Assembly (NCBI RefSeq): GCF_016743215.1
Contig: NZ_VRZC01000020.1
Span: 1-36,562 of the forward strand
Direction of reading: 5' to 3'
Length of the DNA: 36,562 bases
Source: Geminocystis sp. GBBB08
GTDB lineage: Bacteria > Cyanobacteriota > Cyanobacteriia > Cyanobacteriales > Cyanobacteriaceae
Positions 25,069-35,999 of the stretch are shown piece by piece (position 1 is the first letter of the stretch; each line of letters begins with the position of its first letter). Under the pieces are notes generated by a model. It saw nothing but the letters and a program-made list of their open reading frames with translations. It did not search any database and was not told the origin of the DNA. Both the position numbers and the translations under genes were made by a program.

Positions 25069-26697
25069 GTGACTATAGCAGACACTATCCCACCAAAAAC
25101 ACAAGATATAGATACTGACATTGATTCTAGCATTCATGTTCAACGTCAAATGATCGCTATTCTTGATTTTGGTTCTCAATATTCAGAATTAATCGCCCGT
25201 CGCATCCGAGAAACTGAGGTTTATTCTGAGGTTATTTCTTATCGTACCACCGCAGAAAAACTCAGGGAAATCAAGCCTCAAGGCATTATTCTTTCAGGAG
25301 GACCTAGTTCAGTATATGATGATTACGCTCCTCTTTGTGATCCTGAAATTTGGCAACTGGGTATTCCTGTATTAGGTGTGTGCTATGGTATGCAGTTAAT
25401 GGTTAAACAGTTAGGTGGTAAGGTGGAAAGGGCAAAAAGAGGGGAATATGGTAAGGCTTCTTTACATATTGATGATCCTACTGATTTACTTACTAACGTA
25501 GAACAAGGATCTACTATGTGGATGAGTCATGCTGACTCTTGTACCGAACTACCTGAAGGTTTCAAAATTCTAGCTCATACTGATAATACACCCTGTGCGG
25601 CGATCGCCCAACATAAACAAAAACTTTTTGGTGTGCAATTTCACCCTGAAGTAATACATTCAGAATATGGAACAGCTTTAATTCGTAACTTTGTGTATCA
25701 TATTTGTGAATGTGAACCTACATGGACAACTAAAACCTTTGTAGAAGAGTCTATCAAAGAAATTCGTGCCAGAGTTGGCGATAAACGAGTATTATTAGCA
25801 TTATCCGGCGGTGTTGATTCTTCTACCCTTGCTTTTTTACTTCATGAAGCTATCGGAGATCAACTTACTTGTATGTTTATTGATCAAGGTTTCATGCGTA
25901 AAGGTGAACCTGAAAGGCTTGTAGAGATTTTTGATCAACAATTTCACATCAATGTAGAATATGTTAACGCTCGTGATCGCTTTATTGATAAAATAAAAGG
26001 AATAACAGATCCTGAAGAGAAACGACGTTTAATAGGACACGAATTTATCCAAGTATTTGAAGAAGAGTCCACTCGTTTAGGACCTTTTGATTATTTAGCC
26101 CAAGGTACATTATACCCTGATGTGATCGAATCTGCTGATACCAATATCGATCCAAAAACAGGAGAAAGAGTCGCCGTCAAAATCAAGAGTCATCATAATG
26201 TTGGCGGTTTACCGAAAAATCTTCGGTTTAAATTAGTCGAACCTTTACGCAAATTATTTAAAGATGAAGTACGCAAAGTAGGTCGATCAATTGGGCTCCC
26301 TGAAGAAATTGTATCACGTCATCCCTTCCCAGGACCTGGTTTAGCTATTCGTATTTTAGGAGAAGTAACTTCCGAAAAACTAAATATCTTGCGAGATGCT
26401 GATTTTATCGTTAGAGATGAGATCAAAAAATGGGGAATGTATCATGATTTTTGGCAAGCATTTGCAGTGTTACTACCTGTTAGAAGCGTTGGTGTTATGG
26501 GAGATCAAAGAACCTATGCTTTCCCCGTAGTACTACGTTTAATCACCAGTGAAGACGGCATGACGGCAGATTGGGCAAAACCTCCCTATGATTTATTAGA
26601 GAGTATATCTAATCGTATCGTTAACGAAGTCAAAGGGGTTAATCGTGTGGTTTATGACATTACCTCTAAACCTCCCGGCACGATCGAATGGGAGTAA
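25069..26697 (+). CDS. guaA: GMP synthase (glutamine-hydrolysing)
   Basis: Converts XMP to GMP using glutamine amide nitrogen and ATP. 542 aa, fused form. The N-terminal glutaminase domain has the nucleophile Cys at 105 (GVCYGMQ) and the triad His192 and Glu194 (GVQFHPEV). The synthetase domain has the ATP-pyrophosphatase loop [10 protein letters not shown] (about 243-252). The C-terminal dimerisation domain carries [16 protein letters not shown] and [10 protein letters not shown] at the end. The start is GTG 25069. The first 26 residues are a non-conserved extension before [10 protein letters not shown]. It is monocistronic. Confidence 0.97.
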   Translation: MTIADTIPPKTQDIDTDIDSSIHVQRQMIAILDFGSQYSELIARRIRETEVYSEVISYRTTAEKLREIKPQGIILSGGPSSVYDDYAPLCDPEIWQLGIPVLGVCYGMQLMVKQLGGKVERAKRGEYGKASLHIDDPTDLLTNVEQGSTMWMSHADSCTELPEGFKILAHTDNTPCAAIAQHKQKLFGVQFHPEVIHSEYGTALIRNFVYHICECEPTWTTKTFVEESIKEIRARVGDKRVLLALSGGVDSSTLAFLLHEAIGDQLTCMFIDQGFMRKGEPERLVEIFDQQFHINVEYVNARDRFIDKIKGITDPEEKRRLIGHEFIQVFEEESTRLGPFDYLAQGTLYPDVIESADTNIDPKTGERVAVKIKSHHNVGGLPKNLRFKLVEPLRKLFKDEVRKVGRSIGLPEEIVSRHPFPGPGLAIRILGEVTSEKLNILRDADFIVRDEIKKWGMYHDFWQAFAVLLPVRSVGVMGDQRTYAFPVVLRLITSEDGMTADWAKPPYDLLESISNRIVNEVKGVNRVVYDITSKPPGTIEWE

Positions 26698-27070
26698 ATT
26701 ATAAATATTTTCACTCACCAGTTAATTTGTGTGGGTGTTTATATTTATAGTAATTTTGAATAACAATGATACAGTTTTTTATTACTAATAACTATTGCAA
26801 AGTATTAAATGGTGGGATGTGCATCGCCCTACAAAATTTTAAAATTTGTCTCAATCTTAATTGAAATAACTATAACTAAAAATATAACGAATGTCATCTT
26901 TTTGACATTTTAAAGATAGATAAATTGATTTCATTGAAGGATAAAAGTGTTAAGAATTAGATGTAAAAAACCTTACTTAATAAAGGTTTGAGGTGTTAAA
27001 TAAACAATATTAATCTCTAATTAGGCTAAAATAGTAACAAAAGAAATTAATAAATTAAATCTTAAAAATT
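26698..27070. other. guaA-trpB intergenic region
   Basis: 373 bases with no coding frame that I would defend. It contains a seven-base-pair hairpin, AAACCTT (26968-26974) and AAGGTTT (26983-26989), about 82 bases before the trpB start, and a GTGGGATGTGCATCGCCC motif near 26814 of the type dispersed in cyanobacterial genomes. Confidence 0.35.
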
Positions 27071-28318
27071 GTGACTGTTACACCCGTTAAAGCTAATTCT
27101 AATTTTACTCAAGTACCTGATAATTTCGGACGTTTTGGGAAATATGGCGGTAAATATGTACCTGAAACATTGATGCCTGCGTTAAGTGAGTTGGAAACTG
27201 CCTATGGTAATTATAAAAATAATCCTGATTTTCAACAAGAATTCAATCAACTACTAAAAGACTATGTTGGGAGAGCAAATCCTCTTTATTTTGCGGAAAG
27301 ATTAACCCAATATTATGCTAAACCTGACGGCACAGGCGCTCAAATTTATCTTAAACGAGAAGACTTAAACCATACAGGGGCTCATAAAATTAATAACGCT
27401 TTAGGGCAAGTTTTATTAGCTGTGCGTATGGGCAAAAAAAGAATTATTGCGGAAACTGGTGCAGGACAACATGGAGTTGCTACGGCTACAGTATGCGCTC
27501 GTTTTGGGTTAGACTGTGTAATATATATGGGCGTAGAAGATATGGAACGCCAAAAGTTAAATGTTTTCAGAATGAGGCTATTAGGGGCAAAGGTTCAACC
27601 CGTATCGGCCGGAACTGGAACGCTCAAAGATGCTACATCAGAAGCCATTCGAGATTGGGTAACAAATGTTGAGACTACCCATTATATCTTAGGATCGGTG
27701 GCAGGACCTCATCCTTATCCCATGATGGTGAGAGATTTTCATGGTGTTATAGGTAAAGAAACCCGTAGCCAATGTTTAGAAAAATGGGGCGGTTTACCTG
27801 ACATTTTACTCGCCTGTGTGGGGGGAGGCTCAAATGCCATGGGCTTGTTTTACGAGTTTGTCGGTGATGCCTCTGTGCGGTTAATCGGTGTGGAAGCCGA
27901 AGGAAGTGGTATTGCATCAGGAAAACACGCTGCAACTTTAACTCAAGGAAAACCCGGAGTCTTACACGGTGCTATGAGTTATTTACTTCAAGATACAGAA
28001 GGGCAAGTAACAGAAGCTCATTCTATCAGTGCGGGGTTAGATTACCCTGGAGTTGGGCCAGAACATAGTTACTTGAAAGATGAAGGTAGAGCAGAATATT
28101 ATAGCGTTACTGATAAGGATGCTTTAGCAGCTTTTCAGTTGGTGTGTAAATTAGAAGGCATTATTCCCGCCTTAGAAACTGCTCACGCTTTCGCTTATTT
28201 AGAGAAACTTTGCCTTGATATTAAAGGTAGCCCTCATATTGTCATTAATTGTTCAGGTCGTGGTGACAAAGATGTTCAAACTGTAGCGAAATATATTGAA
28301 GGTATTGATTTATCGTAA
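27071..28318 (+). CDS. trpB: Tryptophan synthase beta subunit
   Basis: The PLP-dependent beta subunit joining indole (from the alpha subunit) to serine. 415 aa, standard TrpB1 length. [19 protein letters not shown] contains the PLP lysine at 106. Catalytic AETGAGQHG with Glu at 128, the phosphate-binding GGGSNAMG at 251-258, and the C-terminal [11 protein letters not shown] are all present. The start is GTG 27071; an ATG-free N-terminal extension [18 protein letters not shown] precedes the conserved [14 protein letters not shown]. trpA is not in the window, so the pathway genes are dispersed. Confidence 0.97.
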   Translation: MTVTPVKANSNFTQVPDNFGRFGKYGGKYVPETLMPALSELETAYGNYKNNPDFQQEFNQLLKDYVGRANPLYFAERLTQYYAKPDGTGAQIYLKREDLNHTGAHKINNALGQVLLAVRMGKKRIIAETGAGQHGVATATVCARFGLDCVIYMGVEDMERQKLNVFRMRLLGAKVQPVSAGTGTLKDATSEAIRDWVTNVETTHYILGSVAGPHPYPMMVRDFHGVIGKETRSQCLEKWGGLPDILLACVGGGSNAMGLFYEFVGDASVRLIGVEAEGSGIASGKHAATLTQGKPGVLHGAMSYLLQDTEGQVTEAHSISAGLDYPGVGPEHSYLKDEGRAEYYSVTDKDALAAFQLVCKLEGIIPALETAHAFAYLEKLCLDIKGSPHIVINCSGRGDKDVQTVAKYIEGIDLS

Positions 28319-28618
28319 ATAAGCTAAGACGCATTTAACTTACCTTTTTTATTAATTCTTGAAAATGACTGAAAGTCTTAATTTTTCCCTCTTCCCTCTT
28401 CCCTTTTCCCTACCATCACCATTCTACTTAAATGCAAACTAGCTTAGTTGATAGTTGATAATAAATCCCCTCAATGATATAAATTTCATTCCTAACAGTT
28501 AATTTATGGCAGAGCGATTTATGACTCAACACCATCAACCCTCCCAATAATATTAATATCATTCCTAACAACATAACTCTACTAAAGTCAGTTAATAAAC
28601 CTTAAAAATATATAAAAG
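28319..28618. other. trpB-R-M intergenic region
   Basis: 300 bases without a coding frame. A pyrimidine-rich stretch at about 28382-28420 (TTTTTCCCTCTTCCC repeated) and two loosely similar ATTCCTAACA-containing segments (about 28488 and 28560) are visible. No terminator or promoter that I can support. Confidence 0.35.
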
Positions 28619-31600
28619 ATGTATATTAAACAAGCCTTAAATTCTGCTTTTAGAAAAATACCCATTGCTAGGGAAGATATTAATAAATTTAAAGAAAATT
28701 TAGAAAAATTAATTTCTATAACCAATAATAAAATTAACGAATCGGAAGAATATCATAAAAATAATTTACGAGATTTTTTTAATCAAACTTATTATCATCC
28801 CCTTCATTATCTCAATACTAAAAATAAAAATGATTTAGTCATTCATCATGGCAATAAAAACAGTCAAATCGGCGTAATTATCGAGACAAAAAAACCAGCA
28901 AATAAAACCGAAATGGTTAGTCTTGATAAACTTAACGTCAAATCATTACAGCAGTTACTCTTTTATTATTTACAAGAAAGAATTAACGATAATAACATCA
29001 ACTTAAAACATTTAATCATCACTGATATTTATAACTGGTTTATCTTTGATGCTAATTTATTTGAAAGATTATTTTACCAAAATAAAGCCTTAATTAAAGA
29101 CTTTCAAGACTTTCAAGCAGGAAGATTAACTAGCAATAAACAAGATTTTTTTTATCAAGAAATTGCTAGTAAATATATCACTGAGAAACAGCATGAATTA
29201 AGAGAAAACTTTACTTATTTTAACCTCAAAGACTATCAAAATATATCCGAAGATAAACAGTTAATACCTCTCTATAAAATTCTATCTCCCGAACATTTAT
29301 TAAAACTACCTTTTGCCAACGATAGCAATAGTTTAGATCAAGATTTTTATAGGGAATTACTATATATCATTGGTTTAACAGAAGTCAAAGAAAAAAGTAA
29401 AAAATTAATTCAGCGCCTTTGTCAAGACAATCGAAATCAGGGATCATTATTAGAAAATGTCATCTATCATTTAGATACTTATAATAAACTCAATAATCTA
29501 TCTAATCTTGAGGAATTAGGAGAAAATTATCAAGAACAATTATTTAAAGTTGCCTTAGAATTAGTTATTACTTGGATTAACCGTATTTTATTTTTAAAAC
29601 TCCTAGAGGCACAACTTATTAACTATAACAATGGTGATAAAAGTTATAGTTTTCTTCACAGTGAAACAATTACTAATTTTAATGACTTAGATACCCTCTT
29701 CTTTCAAGTATTAGCGAAAAATATTGATGAGAGAAATCCAGATATTCAAGCTAAATTTAATTATATTCCTTATCTTAACAGTGGTTTATTTGAGGTAACA
29801 GAATTAGAAAATAAAACCCTCTTAATTGCCAACTTAAATAATGATTATCAACTACTCTTATTTAAGCATACTGTTTTAAAAAATAGTCAAGGGAATAGAA
29901 AAACAGGAGAGTTAAACACTTTAACTTATTTATTCGAGTTTTTATCAGCTTATAACTTCAGCAGTGAAGGAAAAGAAGAAATCCAAGAGGAAAGAAAAAG
30001 CTTAATTAATGCTTCGGTTTTGGGGTTAATTTTTGAGAAGATTAACGGTTATCAAGATGGTTCCTTTTTTACTCCCGGTTTTATTACTATGTATATGTGT
30101 CGGGAAACCGTTTCTAAAGCAGTTATCACAAAATTTAATCAGGTTAAAAGTTGGCATTGTCAAAATATTGACGAGTTAAAAGAATTAATTGAATATCAAA
30201 ATCTGGAGGCAAGAAATGAAGCTAATTCTATCATTAATAGTATCACCATTTGCGATCCTGCGGTGGGTTCTGGTCATTTTTTAGTATCAGCTTTAAATGA
30301 AATTATCGCTTTAAAAAGTAGGTTAAATATTTGGCAAGATAGACAAGGAAAACGGATTAAGGAATATTCGATCGAGGTTGAAAATGATGAGTTAATAATT
30401 AAGGATGAAGATGGAGAATTATATAACTATAAACCGGATTTTGCCAATAGTCAACGCATCCAAGAAAGTTTATTTCATGAAAAGAAAACTATCATTGAAA
30501 ATTGCTTATTTGGAGTGGATATTAACATTAATTCTGTAAAAATTTGTCGGTTAAGGTTATGGATTGAGTTGCTCAAAAACGCTTATTATCATGAAAATGA
30601 TCTTCCTAAATCCCCCTTAGAAATGGGTACTTTCCATAATAATACTCACACCTTACCAAGGGGGGCGGTTAAATCCACCTTACCAAGCAGAGCTAGAGGC
30701 GATCGCACCCTTGAAACTTTACCAAATATTGATATTAATATTAAGTGCGGAAACTCTTTAATTAGTCGCTTTGATTTAAAATCAGATTTAAAATTAGCCC
30801 TCAAAAAACATAATTTAACGATTAAAGATTATCAACAGGCAATCAAGACTTATCATAATCCTCAAAACAGACAAGAAAAACAGGAAGTTATCACTTTAAT
30901 TAAGCAAATAAAAGATAATTTTACTACAGTTATGACGGGAAATGATCCTCTACAACAAGAATTAAGGAAAAAGGAAAATGAGTTATATAGTTTACAAAAT
31001 CAACAATCTTTATTTAAAGAATCCGGTAAGGAGAAAAAAGACAGAGAAAAGAAAGAAAAAAAGTTAGAAAAACAAATTAATTTATTAATTCAAGAGATAG
31101 ACGATAAACAAAATCATGCTATCTATCGTCATGGTTTTGAGTGGCGTTTTGAGTTTCCCGAAGTGTTAAATCAGAATGGTGACTTTATCGGTTTTGATCT
31201 TATTATCGGTAATCCTCCTTATGGAGTCAAATTAACACAAAATCAACAAGAAATTCTCAATGAAATTTATGGCTATGGCACAACAGAAACAGCAATTTTA
31301 TTTATCAAAAAAGGTTATGAAATGTTAAATAAATGTGGTATTCAATCTTATATTATCCCTAAATCATTTACCTTTGCCTCTAACTATCAAAAAATTAGAG
31401 AAGATACCATTAATGACTTAACAAAAATTGTCGATTGTGGCAAGGTTTGGCAAGATGTAAAATTAGAAGTTTGTATTTTTCAATTAATAAGAAATTCAAC
31501 AAGTAAAAATTATCAATCTTTAAAACTTTTTGGTGAAGATATTAGATATTTAACTACTTTAGATAAAGAATTATTTAAGCAATTTGGCTTTATTATTAAT

Positions 31601-32269
31601 GGTATCAATGAGAGAGAAATTGAGTTAGGATTAAAAATATTAAATAGCTGTCAATTTTTAAATGATATTAGCATAAATCAACGGGGTGCGATGTTGCAAA
31701 AATTAGTTAGTGACAAAGGAGACGCTGATGTAATTGGTGGTGCCCAAGTACAAAAATATGGTATTAAAGGCATAAAAGGAAAAATTAACCGTCAAATTGT
31801 TAATGACAATAAGGCATTTATTAAGGCTAATTCTATTTTAGTTCAAAGAATCGTAGCTCATATAGAAAATCCAATTGATCATATTTCTATTACTGCTTCT
31901 ATTCCTGAAAATCAAGATTTTATTTTAGTAGATACTATCAATCAAATTGAATTAAAACCGGAGATTAAACCAGAATTTATTTGGACTTTATTACACTCTA
32001 AGTTAGTTAATTGGTATGTTTATTTATTTATATTTGCTAAGGCTATTCGTACTATGCAATTTGATAATCCTACCACTTCAAAAATTCCTATTCCTAAAGA
32101 TATTACGATGAAAAAACAAAAAATATTTATCAAATTAGTAAGGGAAATCTTAACAGAAAAAAAAGTAAATTCTTTAGCAGATACCAGTAAATTAGAGAGA
32201 GAAATTGATGTCTTAGTGTATAAATTGTATGGTTTAACGGAGGAGGAAATTAAGATAATTGAAAGTTAA
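28619..32269 (+). CDS. Type IIG-like fused restriction-modification protein (paralogue 2)
   Basis: A 1216-residue paralogue of the protein at 1552-5328, in the same orientation. The N-terminal nuclease-like part (KNKNDLVIHH with D72; GVIIETKKP with E89 and K91) and the middle (ITWINRILFLKLLEAQLINY and others) read almost in parallel. Methyltransferase motif I DPAVGSGHF lies at about 546 and NPPY at 865-868, followed by GVKLTQNQQ. From NPPY on, the sequence is unlike paralogue 1 until the tail LEREIDVLVYKLYGLTEEEIK. An insert of about 25 residues before ETLPNIDIN (about 30610-30715) contains palindromic CCCCCTTA/AAGGGGGG DNA and a HIP1 site. I infer a separate DNA specificity from paralogue 1. 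No partner genes adjoin it. Confidence 0.88.
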   Translation: MYIKQALNSAFRKIPIAREDINKFKENLEKLISITNNKINESEEYHKNNLRDFFNQTYYHPLHYLNTKNKNDLVIHHGNKNSQIGVIIETKKPANKTEMVSLDKLNVKSLQQLLFYYLQERINDNNINLKHLIITDIYNWFIFDANLFERLFYQNKALIKDFQDFQAGRLTSNKQDFFYQEIASKYITEKQHELRENFTYFNLKDYQNISEDKQLIPLYKILSPEHLLKLPFANDSNSLDQDFYRELLYIIGLTEVKEKSKKLIQRLCQDNRNQGSLLENVIYHLDTYNKLNNLSNLEELGENYQEQLFKVALELVITWINRILFLKLLEAQLINYNNGDKSYSFLHSETITNFNDLDTLFFQVLAKNIDERNPDIQAKFNYIPYLNSGLFEVTELENKTLLIANLNNDYQLLLFKHTVLKNSQGNRKTGELNTLTYLFEFLSAYNFSSEGKEEIQEERKSLINASVLGLIFEKINGYQDGSFFTPGFITMYMCRETVSKAVITKFNQVKSWHCQNIDELKELIEYQNLEARNEANSIINSITICDPAVGSGHFLVSALNEIIALKSRLNIWQDRQGKRIKEYSIEVENDELIIKDEDGELYNYKPDFANSQRIQESLFHEKKTIIENCLFGVDININSVKICRLRLWIELLKNAYYHENDLPKSPLEMGTFHNNTHTLPRGAVKSTLPSRARGDRTLETLPNIDINIKCGNSLISRFDLKSDLKLALKKHNLTIKDYQQAIKTYHNPQNRQEKQEVITLIKQIKDNFTTVMTGNDPLQQELRKKENELYSLQNQQSLFKESGKEKKDREKKEKKLEKQINLLIQEIDDKQNHAIYRHGFEWRFEFPEVLNQNGDFIGFDLIIGNPPYGVKLTQNQQEILNEIYGYGTTETAILFIKKGYEMLNKCGIQSYIIPKSFTFASNYQKIREDTINDLTKIVDCGKVWQDVKLEVCIFQLIRNSTSKNYQSLKLFGEDIRYLTTLDKELFKQFGFIINGINEREIELGLKILNSCQFLNDISINQRGAMLQKLVSDKGDADVIGGAQVQKYGIKGIKGKINRQIVNDNKAFIKANSILVQRIVAHIENPIDHISITASIPENQDFILVDTINQIELKPEIKPEFIWTLLHSKLVNWYVYLFIFAKAIRTMQFDNPTTSKIPIPKDITMKKQKIFIKLVREILTEKKVNSLADTSKLEREIDVLVYKLYGLTEEEIKIIES

Positions 32270-32355
32270 TGATTTTGAGTCGTAAATCCCTTTGCACTCT
32301 TCTTGACAAAGCTAATAGCAAAAATCAACTAAAGCAACTTTAAAAAATGCAATTT

Positions 32356-32568
32356 TTATTCTTGATCTAATTCTCCTAAAAAATCATTAACTGTACTAAA
32401 TTTTATTTTTCTATCTTCCATTTCTTGATGAACTTTTTTTATTTCTTGACTTAACATTATTCTCCGTTATTCAGATAATCTTTTCTGTATTAAATTAACT
32501 AATATTTCTTGTTCTTCTAAAGATAATTTTTCCCCAGTTTCGATCACTTTTTGATTAGATAATGACAG
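32356..32568 (-). pseudogene. Antitoxin-like relic split by an in-frame TAA
   Basis: On the minus strand one frame reads LSLEEQEILVNLIQKRLSE, then TAA (32467-32469), then RRIMLSQEIKKVHQEMEDRK and FSTVNDFLGELDQE before its final TAA at 32356. The joined sequence resembles the short cyanobacterial antitoxin-like proteins with an LSLEEQ...LIQKR...RR...I pattern. A GGAG lies seven bases before the ATG at 32457, so the distal 33 codons could be translated alone. A GTG at 32547 is the best remaining start for the N-terminal half. No toxin gene is visible next to it. Role is inferred; this occupies most of the 363-base gap 32270-32632. Confidence 0.5.
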
Positions 32569-32575
32569 CTATGGG

Positions 32576-32604
32576 CCTCGAAATTAATTTCGAGGTTGGT
32601 TTTT
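32576..32604 (+). terminator. Intrinsic terminator with a perfect palindrome
   Basis: A perfect 20-base palindrome, CCTCGAAATT followed by AATTTCGAGG, ends at 32595 and is followed by TTGGTTTTT. It is about 310 bases past the second R-M stop codon. It has the shape of a rho-independent terminator for rightward transcription. Confidence 0.6.
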
Positions 32605-32632
32605 AGTGGGTGAAAAATCTAAGCTATGGTTA

Positions 32633-34420
32633 TTAGTATTTTCGTTCTTTTGGTTCAAACATAGTTATAACTACAGGCATATAATCAACTTTGACACTAT
32701 CCCTAGAATAAGAGGCTAAAGTATGTTGCAGAAAATTTTTATCATCTCTGGTGGGATAATCTTCCCGTGAATGTGCTCCTCGGCTTTCTTGCCGTTGTAA
32801 AGCGGAGGTTAAAATTATCTCCCCAACAATCATGATGTTTTGTAATTCTAAGGCTTCAATTAACTCAGGATTCCAATGAGTATCTTTTTCTTCGAGGAAA
32901 ATTTGACTATATTTAGCCTTAAGTTGTTGAATTTTTTTTATACCTTCTTTCATCACTTCCCCTAGGCGAAATACTCCGCAATGCTCTGTCATGGTATCCT
33001 GAAAATCTTGTCTTAAGCTATTAATTCTTAAATTTCCCTCTTGACAAAGTAAACTATTTATGCGCTTTTGTGCTTGTTGTAAGTACTTTTTCTCGTCAAT
33101 ATCGGGCATTTTACGATTTATAACATAATTGGCGATCGCCCGTCCAACCCTTCTACCATAAACCACACATTCCAAGAGAGAATTACTACCGAGACGATTG
33201 CCACCATGCACGGAAACACAAGCACATTCTCCTGCCGCAAAAAATCCTTCCGTTAATTGAGTTACATTTTGACGCACTCTACCATCGGTATTAACAGGAA
33301 TGCCCCCCATACAATAATGAGCGGTAGGGCGTACAGGCATGGGCTGATAAACAGCATCAACTCCCACCAAACGATGGGCTTCTTCCCAACAAAAAGGCAC
33401 ACGACTCATAATTTTTTCCTTACCCATGTGAGTCAAATCTAAATGCACATAAGCACCACCGGCACTACCATCAGGATGAATACCCCTTCCTGCCCGAATT
33501 TCTAAAACTATGGCACGGGAAGTAATATCACGGGGGGCTAATTCCATTTGATTAGGGGCGTAACGTTGCATAAAACGCTCACCGTCACTGTTGCGTAAAT
33601 AAGCACCTTCTCCTCTAACTGCTTCAGAAATCAAGACACCGACAGGAAATAAGCCCGTAGGATGAAACTGTACAAATTCCATATCTTCAAGAGGTAAACC
33701 CGCCGCCGCACACATTCCTAAACCATCACCAGTGGAAGCGTAATCATTAGAAGTAGTATTAAAAACCCTACCATAACCACCAGTCGCAAACATCACCGCC
33801 TTCGCCCTTACTACCTCTAAACGCCCATCAGCGATGTTAAACATAACAACACCTTTAGCTTCTTTAATAACATTCTCCTCATTGGGTATATTCTCTCTAC
33901 TTAATAAAGGTTGAGAGGGTTTAGTATCTTCGAGAATTAATTGCAAAACATACCATTCTTCATAAACTTTGACTTTATTTCGTCGCAAATTATTAACCAA
34001 CTCGTGTAACATAGCATGACCAGTTTTATCAGCAGCATAACAAGTTCGTTTATGAGAATGTCCACCAAAAGCCCGTTGGGCAATTCTACCATCTTCTAAA
34101 CGAGAAAATAACACCCCTAAATGTTCTAATTCGATAATAACTTCCGGAGCTTCTTTGGTTAAATATTCTACTGCATCCTGATCTGCTAAATAATCTGAGC
34201 CTTTAACGGTATCAAAAGCATGAGCTTTCCAATCATCTTCAGGATCTACATTTTGTAAACTAGCAGCAATACCACCTTGAGCAGCCACAGAATGAGAACG
34301 AATAGGGTGAGTTTTCGCCACTAAACCTACATCTAAACTATGATTTTGTTTTTTAATTTCAAGAGCGGCACGACATCCGGCTAAACCACCACCAATAATA
34401 ATTACATCATGTTCTAACAT
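32633..34420 (-). CDS. sdhA: Succinate dehydrogenase/fumarate reductase flavoprotein subunit
   Basis: The FAD-containing subunit oxidising succinate (or reducing fumarate), membrane-associated through partner subunits not in this window. N-terminal FAD fold MLEHDVIIIGGGLAG, then RSHSVAAQGGIAASL containing the His that binds FAD covalently, FVQFHPTGLFPVGVLISEAVRGEG, and ACVSVHGGNRLGSNSLLECVVYG. The C-terminal helical domain and a REDYPTRDD motif complete it. About 595 aa from ATG 34420 (MLEHDVI); an ATG at 34441 would add MVSRLIK. I prefer the shorter start, as in cyanobacterial relatives. The enzyme direction cannot be told from this subunit. Confidence 0.92.
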   Translation of the reverse strand: MLEHDVIIIGGGLAGCRAALEIKKQNHSLDVGLVAKTHPIRSHSVAAQGGIAASLQNVDPEDDWKAHAFDTVKGSDYLADQDAVEYLTKEAPEVIIELEHLGVLFSRLEDGRIAQRAFGGHSHKRTCYAADKTGHAMLHELVNNLRRNKVKVYEEWYVLQLILEDTKPSQPLLSRENIPNEENVIKEAKGVVMFNIADGRLEVVRAKAVMFATGGYGRVFNTTSNDYASTGDGLGMCAAAGLPLEDMEFVQFHPTGLFPVGVLISEAVRGEGAYLRNSDGERFMQRYAPNQMELAPRDITSRAIVLEIRAGRGIHPDGSAGGAYVHLDLTHMGKEKIMSRVPFCWEEAHRLVGVDAVYQPMPVRPTAHYCMGGIPVNTDGRVRQNVTQLTEGFFAAGECACVSVHGGNRLGSNSLLECVVYGRRVGRAIANYVINRKMPDIDEKKYLQQAQKRINSLLCQEGNLRINSLRQDFQDTMTEHCGVFRLGEVMKEGIKKIQQLKAKYSQIFLEEKDTHWNPELIEALELQNIMIVGEIILTSALQRQESRGAHSREDYPTRDDKNFLQHTLASYSRDSVKVDYMPVVITMFEPKERKY

Positions 34421-34512
34421 TTTTATTAACCTACTAACCATAATTCTTCATCTATTTTACTTGTTGATACTGTTAACGATGAACGATAATTATGAATAAA
34501 TATTGAGGTGTT

Positions 34513-34537
34513 AGCTATCAGCTATCAGCTATCAGCT
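34513..34537. repeat. AGCTATC heptamer repeats
   Basis: Three exact tandem AGCTATC heptamers plus a partial fourth. On the opposite strand they read GATAGCT, the same series as the AGCTGAT heptamers near 16247. They abut the MITE-like element at 34539. Confidence 0.6.
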
Positions 34538-34538
34538 T

Positions 34539-34663
34539 TATAGAACCCATTTGGTATCTTTTTTAGAAGAATTACATAGTAATGATTTGAGAATAAATGC
34601 TTTAATCTCGTCAAAACCTTTTGTTATTTCGGTTACAGATGTAAATATCAAATAGGTTCTATA
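34539..34663. mobile_element. MITE-like element, 125 bp
   Basis: Terminal inverted repeats TATAGAACCCATTTGGTAT (34539-34557) and ATATCAAATAGGTTCTATA (34645-34663) match at 17 of 19 positions. It has no coding capacity. It appears to be inserted into an inverted copy of the dispersed repeat seen at 13940 and 16171: the flanking sequence AGTAAGATTTACAGAT on the right and the heptamers on the left fit the reverse complement of that repeat. A TA at each end is consistent with a TA target duplication. Confidence 0.55.
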
Positions 34664-34774
34664 TAGTAAGATTTACAGATTACCTACCTTAACCAGTCAA
34701 TTTAATAGTTGATGCAAGATCTGAGGTAAGATATAAGATCGCTCACTAAATTTTAAATTTTATAATTGAGGTAA

Positions 34775-35773
<999 letters not shown>

Positions 35774-35836
35774 TCAACTATCTTTATCCGATATTTTTAC
35801 ATCGAACTGAGGTACTGTTGATTGTCTTGTCTTAAC

Positions 35837-35992
35837 TATAGCAATCCTAAATGATTCGTGGCAAAATAACCATAGCAAATTTGAAGGCAGAGGGTAGGTA
35901 ACAAGGGGCTTAAGCTCCTTGCCTTGTTAGATAATAGGGAAGAATTTGTTTTCTATCTTTAGAGATTTCACAACAGATTTAGGACTGCTATA
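35837..35992. mobile_element. MITE-like element, 156 bp
   Basis: Terminal inverted repeats TATAGCAATCCTAAAT (35837-35852) and ATTTAGGACTGCTATA (35977-35992) match at 15 of 16 positions; the left end continues like the dispersed repeats at 13940 and 16171. Inside, 35897-35924 is a palindromic GGTAAC...CTTAAGC...TTGCCT segment repeated within the adjacent gene at 36315-36342 (26 of 28 bases identical). No transposase is encoded, so it would need to be mobilised in trans. Confidence 0.6.
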
Positions 35993-35999
35993 TTTAGTT

